A stretch of DNA of 64,000 bases from Littorina saxatilis. Lineage: Eukaryota; Mollusca; Gastropoda; Littorinimorpha; Littorinidae. The notes under the pieces were generated by a model that saw nothing but the letters and a program-made list of their open reading frames with translations, did no database searches and was not told the origin of the DNA. The DNA is taken from NCBI RefSeq assembly GCF_037325665.1, contig NC_090251.1, positions 21,870,529-21,934,528 on the forward strand, written 5' to 3'. The position numbers were made by a program, and so were the translations under genes. The first letter of the stretch is position 1. Each line of letters begins with the position of its first letter. This document shows, piece after piece, positions 56,977-64,000 of the stretch.

Positions 56977-57529
56977 GAATTAGTCTGACTTGTACACTAA
57001 GTTGTATCATGCTATTTTGAAGTATAGGGGGCTTTTTTTACAGTGATTCGTGAAGGCCGCTTCACTGGTCCATATTAGGCGCCCAGGCTCCTAATATGTA
57101 CCATTTGTGATTTTGTATGTATTTAATTTTTGCTGAATGTCTATCAAAGCTATTTCACTCTAATTAGGCCTAACGGCTAACCTAAGAGAGAAGGACTACC
57201 AAACACAAAATAAAACTTCTTCGCAAGAAAACAAGCTAGTTATCAGCATGAAACAAAAAGTGGTCCATATTAGGAGCCCTTCCTAACTGTCTGTGTCTGC
57301 GTCGAAGATGTTACCGTGAATGTGTTTTTAAAAGACATTTGTCAGGGCGGCATTCAAACCACACGCACCAGACACGAACCGACGAACAAAATACTTCTGA
57401 CAACTTAAATGTAAAATCAACAAGAGTGTAGCAGGGACCTATATTAATATAGGTCTATGAGTGTAGTAAGATTCCAAAGTTGTATTCAGACCAAAACAAC
57501 AATCATAAAACATACATGGGATCTTTCAA

Positions 57530-57530
<1 letters not shown>

Positions 57531-57622
<92 letters not shown>
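57531..57622. repeat. (GT)n microsatellite, about 92 bp
   Basis: Uninterrupted GT run. Confidence 0.98.
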
Positions 57623-57623
<1 letters not shown>

Positions 57624-57959
57624 TGATAATTAGTTTTAACGTCCTCTTAGAACTGCAACTGGCTTTAGGACAGGTAGAGTTAATATGCTTTATGTGGGGA
57701 CAAGACACTGAACAAACATGCAACCAGAGAACACATATGGTCGTGTTATAATCATATCTGGAAGTCTGTTGCGATGTTTCAAAATGGGGATGGAAGTGAA
57801 GATTGTGTACGCGGAATATGGTTGGACTGGAGCGGTTTTGTAGGCTTATTTTTTTAATTTTTGTTATGTGGAATATTGTTATATTTGTGGCTGAATAGGT
57901 AAGTAAGGTAAGTCTGTTTGTCTGTCTGTCTGTAAAACATTACATTTTAAACGGCAGAA

Positions 57960-58036
57960 ATTAATATGTAAACCGCGGAGAGCACAGTTGTGGTTCGCGC
58001 TATATAAGCTCCCCATAATAATAATAATAATAATTA
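57960..58036 (+). mobile_element. Short LINE 3' end with (AAT)n tail
   Basis: ggttcgcgctatataagctc followed by AAT repeats, the usual form of CR1/L2-like 3' termini. Only about 75 bp. Confidence 0.5.
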
Positions 58037-58088
58037 AAAGTGTGTGTGTGTGTAAAGCCGAGCGGTGGTAGCTTCACGTAGATATGGG

Positions 58089-59260
58089 GGAAGGGCTCCT
58101 AATATGGACCGGCTCCCAATAATTATGGACCCCCTCCTGTTCTGAAAAACTAACGGTGCTAGAGCGCTCAAAAAAGTTTTGTTCGCTGTATTCAACCTCT
58201 CTGGATAACTCGCACATGTCAAAACAGTTGCAGAAACACAAATCTCAAAACCGTTAGGCTTTTTCTAATTTTTTTCATTCAGTTTGGCAGCGTTCACTCT
58301 AAATTTGCCGCCTAAAACGGACTCGTTTCTCAGTGTCCACAGCCAAAGCTTTTATCACACAAAAATTACCATATATGACAGCTAAGACCGCATTTGTTAC
58401 ATTTTAGCAGTGTTGACCCCGAGTTTCTACTGCAAACAAAAAATAATGGCAAAATCTCAAAGTATGTGCGAGTCCCCTAATATGGACCACCTTCAACAAA
58501 TCGAAGAAAAAAAAGCTAAAAGCTATTTTCATTAATTCATTAAGAAGCTTGCTGGAAATAACCTATAACTAGTCTTCGAGATTTAAAAAAAAAATTCTTC
58601 TTTTCGTGGAAGTTGATAATTTCACTTATTTTTACTCTGTTTTTGATAAGCTTCTTTAGTTTCCTGGTGTTCTTCAAATAATGCTCTCATCAACCCGAAA
58701 CAGATCAATCTAAAGCATATTAAAATTAGTCTGACTTGTACACTGAGCTGTATCATGTTATTTTGAAGTATAGGGGGCTTTTTACAGTGATTTGTGAAGG
58801 CCGCTTCACTGGTCCATATTAGGCGCCCAGGCTCCTATTATGGACCATTTGTGATTTTGACTGTATTTAATTTTTGCTGAATGTCTATCAAAGCTATTTC
58901 ACTCTAATTAGGCCTAACGGTTAACCTAAGAGAGATAGGCCGTGATCGTGAAAAGTAGGATGTGCGCCGAAATGGCTGCGATCTGCTGGCCGATGTGAAT
59001 GCGTGATGTATTGTGTAAAAAAAATTCCATCTCACACGGCATAAATAAATCCATGCGCCTTGAATATGTGCGCGATATAAATTGCATAATTATTATTTTT
59101 TTTAAATCCCTGCGCTTAGAACTGTACCCACGGAATACGCGCGATATAAGCCTCATATTGATTGAGAGAAGGACTACCAAACACAAAATAAAACTCTTCG
59201 CAAGAAAACAAGCTAGTTATCAGCATGAAACAAAAAGTGGTCCATATTAGGAGCCCTTCC
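58089..59260. repeat. Inverted 22-bp termini around copy B
   Basis: ggaagggctcctaatatgga at 58089-58108 and its inverse at 59241-59260 match perfectly and extend to 22 bp. The word cctaatatggacc recurs in both orientations inside. In copy A only the right-hand terminus is present. Confidence 0.75.
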
Positions 59261-59356
59261 TAATTAACTGTCTGTGTCTGCGTCGAAGATGTTACTGTGA
59301 ATGTGTTTTTAAAAGACACTTATCAGGACGGCATTCAAACCACACGCACCAGACCG
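58182..59356 (+). repeat. Direct segmental duplication, copy B
   Basis: Second copy, lacking both copy A insertions but carrying a SINE (58936-59163). Divergence between copies is a few percent by eye plus small indels. Confidence 0.92.
58936..59163 (+). mobile_element. SINE-like retroposon, 5'-truncated, in duplication copy B
   Basis: Ends gcgcgatataagcctcatat plus TTGA. Flanked by gagaga (58930-58935, 59164-59169). The uninterrupted site is seen in copy A at about 57186-57196. Relative of 32555-32925. Confidence 0.9.
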
Positions 59357-59368
59357 ACTAAATGTAAC

Positions 59369-60123
59369 AAACAAGTCGCGTAAGGCGAAAATACAACATT
59401 TAGTCAAGCTGTCAAACTCACAGAATGAAACTGAACGCAATGCAATTTTTCAACAAGACCGTATACTCGTAGCATCGTCAGTCCACCGCTCATGGCAAAG
59501 GCAGTGAAATTGACAAGAAGAGCGGGATAGTAGTTGCGCTGAGAAGGATAGCACGCTTTTCTGTACCTCTCTTCGTTTTAACTTTCTGAGCGTGTTTTTA
59601 ATCCAAACATGTCATATCTATATGTTTTTGGAATCAGGAACCGACAAGGAATGAGATGAAAGTGTTTTTAAATTGATTTCGAAAATTTAACTTTGATCAT
59701 AATTTTAATTTTTTTAATTTTCAGAGCTTGTTTTTAATCCAAATACAACATATTTATATGTTTTCGGAGTCAGAAAATGATGAAGAATAAGATGAACGTA
59801 AATTTGAATCATTTTATAAAAAAAAAGTTTTTTTTACAATTTTTAGATTTTTAATGACCAAAGTCATGAATTAATTTTTAAGCCACCAAGCTGAAATGCA
59901 ATACCAAAGTCCGGCCTTCGTCGAAGATTGCTTGGCCAAAATTTCAATCCATTTGATTGAAAAATGAGGGTGTGACAGTGCCGCCTCAACTTTTACAAAA
60001 AGCCGGATATGACGTCATCAAAGACATTTATCGAAAAAATGAAAAAAAACATCCGGGGATATCATACCCAGGAACTCTCATGTCAAATTTCATAAAGATC
60101 GGTATAGTAGTTTACTCTGAATC

Positions 60124-60216
<93 letters not shown>

Positions 60217-60279
60217 CACGACCCTCGTCTCGATTCCCTCTCTATGTTAAAACATTTAGTCAAAACTTGACTAAATGTA
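59369..60279 (+). mobile_element. Helentron-like element, copy 9
   Basis: Full-length plus-strand copy with TGACGTCA near 60010, an 84-bp (CA)n tract at 60128-60211 and the 3' hairpin at 60254-60276. It abuts copy 10 with no spacer. Confidence 0.9.
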
Positions 60280-61150
60280 ACAAGTCGCGTAAGGCGAAAA
60301 TACAACATTTAGTCAAGTAGCTGTCGAACTCACAGAATGAAACTGAACGCAATGCAACACTCGTAGCATCGTCAGTCCACCGCGCACGGCAAAGGCAGTG
60401 AAATTGACAAGAAGAGCGGGGTAGTACTTGCGCTGAGAAGGATAGCACGCTTTTCTGTACCTCTCTTCGTTTTAACTTTCTGAGCGTGTTTTTAATCCAA
60501 ACATATCATATCTATATGTTTTTAGAATCAGGAACCGACAAGGAATAAGATGAAGGTGTTTTTAAATTGATTAGGACAATTTAATTTTGATAATAATTTT
60601 TATATTTTTAATTTTCAGAGCTTGTTTTTAATCCAAATATAACATATTTATATGTTTTTGGAATCAGACAATGATAAACAATAAGATGAACGTAAATTTG
60701 GATCGTTTTATAATTTTTTTTTTTTTTTTTTTTACAATTTTCAGATTTTTAATGACTAAACTCACTCATTAGTTTTTAAGCCACCAAGCTGAAATGCAAT
60801 ACCAAACCCCGGCCTTCGTCGAAGATTACTTGACCAAAAGTTCAACCAATTTGGTTGAAAAATGAGAGCGTGACACTGAGTGCCGCCTCAACTTTCACGA
60901 AAAGCCGGATTTGACGTCATCAAAGACATTTATTGAAAAAATGAAAAAAACGTATGGGGATTTCATACCCAGGAACTCTCATGTCAAATTTCATAAAGAT
61001 CGGGCCAGTAGTTTAGTCTGAATCGCTCTACACACACACACAGACAGACAGACACACACACAGACACACACACGCACATACACCACGACCCTCGTCTCAA
61101 TTCCCCCCTCTACGTTAAAACATTTAGTCAAAACTTGACTAAATGTAAAA
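60279..61150 (+). mobile_element. Helentron-like element, copy 10
   Basis: Full-length plus-strand copy, head-to-tail with copy 9. TGACGTCA near 60912, a short CA/GACA tract at about 61029-61080, 3' hairpin at 61122-61144. Confidence 0.9.
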
Positions 61151-62211
61151 AGGACATTATGTGTTGCATCTAAAAACTATGTGATTAAAACATTATCAGA
61201 AAAGGAAGGGCAATGAAAATCCTAAAATCTCCAACTCAGTCACTTCCTGCAGATCAGCCACCCTCTCGGCCGGATGTTTTGGGGAGGGGGGGGGGGGGGG
61301 GAACTAGAACAAAGACCTCTTTGTGGTCAGTCGGCTTTCTCAGGGCCAGCAAAGCTCGCCTCAGCAACACATGTGAAAATGATTAACTCGCTCGGTACCA
61401 GTTCAGGCGCGGTCGCGGCAGACTCCCTTATTTTTAAGGGAGGGAGAACTTGAGCTCCTGTCAGTCACTCCAGTACACGCGTTCGGAATGCACGAAAAGC
61501 GAGTGCTTGATACGGTTAATTAAACACTTCCCTCGGCCTATGGAAATTTGACACTGAGAGCCGAAAGCGCCGCTCCTGTGCCCAGACAATAAAACAAGAG
61601 GCACATACAATACACACGCACTGGGGTAGAGGCATAGAGATATAGAATGTATTCTATATCTCTGTGGGTAGAAGAGACGAAATAGGTGAACAAAAATAAT
61701 CAGATATGTAATAGTTTTACTGCATTATAACAAACATTTAGTGTTAATGCTACTACATTTAAATTAAAGCCATGTTTTTTTAAGGTGTGACGTCATTTTC
61801 TGTTTTTGTTTTTGTTTTTGTATCCGGGGTTGTAAGAATGTACATGACAAATACAGAAATGTGAACATGCAGGCGAGTTGCAATGATACAGGCAACACAG
61901 ATTCCAGGCAGTTCGAGTTCATCATTGTCTGCTGTTGGTCTTTGAGCAGTCGCCGTTATTCAGAATAGTCCGGCGCCTGTGGGTGGACATGAATAGCGAA
62001 AGCTGTTCCGAGAAGGGTTTAAAAAATATTTATCAATTTTAAAAGGAATATAAAAAGGGAAAACATCAATCTACATACAAGTAAAAGCTGTCTGTCGTGA
62101 AAAAGGTCAATGTATTCAATGTTTTCCTTACACACTGGGCCGTGTAAATGAGAAATCATACATCTCAGCAACTTTTCAGTAAATGCGATACATGCAGATA
62201 CACACACGAAA
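61151..62211. other. Intergenic; poly(G) and a short palindrome
   Basis: A poly(G) run lies at about 61285-61300. A perfect inverted repeat agagatatagaat / attctatatctct lies at 61636-61663. No gene recognised. Confidence 0.45.
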
Positions 62212-62760
62212 TCAGCAGCAGCATGAACGGAAAGCCGAATTTTGGTGGAGTCCTGACTTGGGTGTCAAGATAATTGGTGGGGTGGGGTGGGGCTGAATTG
62301 GTATTGGGAATACAACATAATTATTCCCACTGTTCATGTCACTACTGGAATTGTGAGTGTGCCTTATTTCAGTTTGTGAACAATTGTGTAATGTAAATAC
62401 TTTTTGTTTGATAACAATTTCATGTCTGGGTGGGTTTGCTTTTTCCACTTGGGACACATTTTGTCGCTGGGCCATTGCTGTTTTGGCGTCTGCTTTTGTA
62501 CATACCATTTTTCTGTCTGTCATTGGTTTGATCATTTTGATGAGCTTTGAACGGTTATCATCTTCGCTATGTACACAAAAGACCAAATTCAGTATTACAT
62601 TCCGGAAAGTGTCATTATTTGTTAGTATGTTTACTTTCATGATATGCATAAGGTAAACGCTGATAATGGCTTTTGTGATTTGTATTTTTTGTTTAACTAT
62701 ATTTACAAACATGCGTCCCATTGTATGTATGATTACTCTGTATCTCTTGCTCTTGTTCAA
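62212..62760 (-). other. Unrecognised 182-codon minus-strand ORF
   Basis: Open frame without low complexity, including KLIKMIKPMTDRKM and KANPPRHEIVIKQKVFTLHN; the first codon is TTG, so any true start is elsewhere. The antisense frame is hydrophobic and nearly open, so at most one of the two is real. No domain, splice support or family recognised. Confidence 0.25.
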
Positions 62761-63385
62761 TGTTCAGAAACATACCTTTGTCACAATCATTATTAAAGGT
62801 ACTGAACTTGTCAAATCCAAGTGCACGGAGCCCTTGGGGCTTTTAGTCATACCTCAGGCAGGTGGGTGTAAAAATCAAGTGTCTGCCAAACCCGGCAAAT
62901 GCAGTAGGCAGCCCAGAGATCCCTTGGGTTTGTTTTACTACCATAGGAGGATTTTTGAACTGTAAATGCACTCACCTGCAGCAAAAACGCAAAACGAAGG
63001 CTGTGAGCTGCACTGTGCCTTTAAATTTCACTTTAAAATGCTGACGTTTTGAAAGTTGTGTTGTTACGCGACTTGAGTTGCTGCATTGAGACAGCTTGGT
63101 TTTGCTGAGGTTTCTGGCCTGGTGGTTTGGAGCCTGTATCGATACTGAGCTAGCCATTTGTTTTGGGTTGGTGTGTGAGTTCAGGTGTTTTATGTGTTTT
63201 GTTTGCACTGGTGTGTTGTTGTTGTTTTTAAACATGTCTTCATTTCCTTGACAGTTTATTGTGATTTAGAAGTGGATGGATATCATGTTTTCCATTTTTA
63301 GTTCATGCTTGCACAGGATTTACGTAAGCTCCTTAAGTCTATTGACTTTTCACCATGTTTGATTTCTCACTTGTTTTGCTGTCTG
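62761..63385. other. No recognised feature
   Basis: Short ORFs only. A donor-like ctgcaggtgagtg is present on the minus strand near 62970-62982 with no supported exon. Confidence 0.35.
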
Positions 63386-63550
63386 TCTCCCCCCCCCCCC
63401 TCTCTCTCTCTCTCTCTTTCTCTCTTTCTCTCTGTCTCTCTCTCTCTCCCTCTCTGTCTCTCTCCGTCTCCGTCTCTCTCTCCCTCTCTCTCTCTGTCTC
63501 TCTCTCTGTGTGTGAGTGTGTGTGTGTGTATGTCTCTCTCTTTGTCTCTT

Positions 63551-63588
<38 letters not shown>

Positions 63589-63590
63589 GC
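63386..63590. repeat. C run then interrupted (CT)n
   Basis: CT repeats with CTGT, CTCC and GTGT interruptions; ORFs here are artefacts. Confidence 0.95.
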
Positions 63591-63676
63591 TGCAGGGGTT
63601 TCCCTCTTTCTTAAAAAATAATTGAACTCAGTTTACAATGATGCCAGAACGATATCGTTTGTTTTGCTCTGTCTGT

Positions 63677-63843
63677 CTCCCCCCCTCTCTCTCTCTCTCT
63701 TCCTTTCTCTCTCAGTCTCTCTCTCTCTGTCTCTCTCCCTGTCTGTCTGTCTCTCTCTCTCAGTCTCTCTCTCTCTCTGTCTCTCTCTTTGTCTCTCTGT
63801 CTCTTTCTCTCTCTTTGTCTCTGTATGTCTGTCTGTATGTCTG

Positions 63844-63874
<31 letters not shown>

Positions 63875-63875
63875 T
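63677..63875. repeat. Interrupted (CT)n/(CTGT)n
   Basis: A second CT-rich block. Both blocks follow a similar lead-in (gttttgctgtctgtctcccc and gttttgctctgtctgtctcc), so they are probably a local duplication. Confidence 0.95.
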
Positions 63876-64000
63876 TTCTTCCCTTCACTTTTAGTTTAAA
63901 ACTGTCAACACATTTTCCTAGCACTGTGAACACATTTTTCGATGTCAGTTTTGATTTGTTTTGTTTTAATTTGCTTGCTGGGGATTTTTTTCTTGTTTTG
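63876..64000. other. No feature seen
   Basis: T-rich end of the window. Confidence 0.4.

Larger units (their letters stand above)
55422..57378 (+). repeat. Direct segmental duplication, copy A
   Basis: Aligns with 58182-59356 from cgctgtattcaccctctctg to caaaccacacgcaccagac. It carries two insertions absent from copy B: a Helentron-like element (55503-56376) and a 133-bp retroposon (56844-56976). Confidence 0.92.
57379..58088. other. Spacer between duplication copies
   Basis: Holds a 92-bp GT tract and a LINE-like 3' end; otherwise nothing recognised. Confidence 0.45.

Noticed and set aside
62357-62965. Plus-strand GPCR fragment
   Set aside because: The cysteine-to-arginine spacing of TM3 is wrong, no TM4 tryptophan is visible, and the frame is antisense to a longer open frame.

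Overview
This is eukaryotic, repeat-rich, AT-leaning DNA, most likely from a marine mollusc and probably a gastropod. I infer that from the repeat families, which match my recollection of snail genomes, and from a spliced neuropeptide-type receptor gene. No database was searched. There are no operons; only a few percent of the window looks protein coding.

Host genes. (1) A class A GPCR of FMRFamide-receptor-like type lies on the minus strand at 20614-24521. Five coding exons, all with phase-0 junctions, give 399 residues, or 411 with an in-frame alternative acceptor. (2) The last exon of a C2H2 zinc-finger gene lies on the plus strand at 30911-31462, with a poly(A) signal 82 bases after the stop. 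(3) A THAP-domain gene lies on the minus strand at 49553-51598. Exon 1 has one frameshift, and exon 2 is split by a 1.2-kb DNA element with 165-bp, strongly palindromic terminal inverted repeats. Removing the element and one TA copy restores an open exon that carries the THAP 'AVPTF-box' equivalent. A few other exon-like ORFs are listed with low confidence.

Mobile DNA. The main family is a ~0.87-kb non-autonomous element present in ten near-full copies (at 0.3, 10.0, 12.5, 13.4, 14.3, 35.3, 54.1, 55.5, 59.4 and 60.3 kb) plus two diverged relics. It has a fixed 5' end, a subterminal ATTTAGTCAAG, an internal (AC)n tract, an intact TGACGTCA in every copy, and a 3' hairpin made of the same subterminal motif. 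This architecture and two head-to-tail pairs suggest a Helentron-associated element. A second family at 44.0-44.6 kb has the same layout with an unrelated motif. Also present are a broken Penelope-like element (3.8-5.9 kb), LINE 3' ends (19.5, 38.1, 46.0, 58.0 kb), several tRNA-derived SINEs, many with clear target-site duplications, piggyBac-like MITEs (27.8 and 45.3 kb), a pogo/Tigger-like MITE nested in a SINE (48.2-48.9 kb), and a MITE nested in a LINE (46.2 kb).

Other structure. A ~1.1-kb direct duplication (55.4-57.4 and 58.2-59.4 kb) holds different insertions in its two copies, so each copy provides empty-site controls for the other. There are hairpin-bearing tandem arrays of 59 bp (25.2 kb) and 41 bp (29.6 kb), a ~48-bp minisatellite (6.7-8.9 kb), a 75-bp array (43.1 kb), two foldback sequences in a GPCR intron, and many long CA, CT or GA tracts.

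Layout: 0-20 kb is repeats and the Penelope-like fossil; 20.6-24.6 kb is the GPCR gene; 25-30 kb is tandem arrays and SINEs; 30.9-31.5 kb is the zinc-finger exon; 32-47 kb is mostly repeats with LINE and MITE relics; 47-51.6 kb is the THAP locus; 52-64 kb is duplication, element copies and microsatellites.
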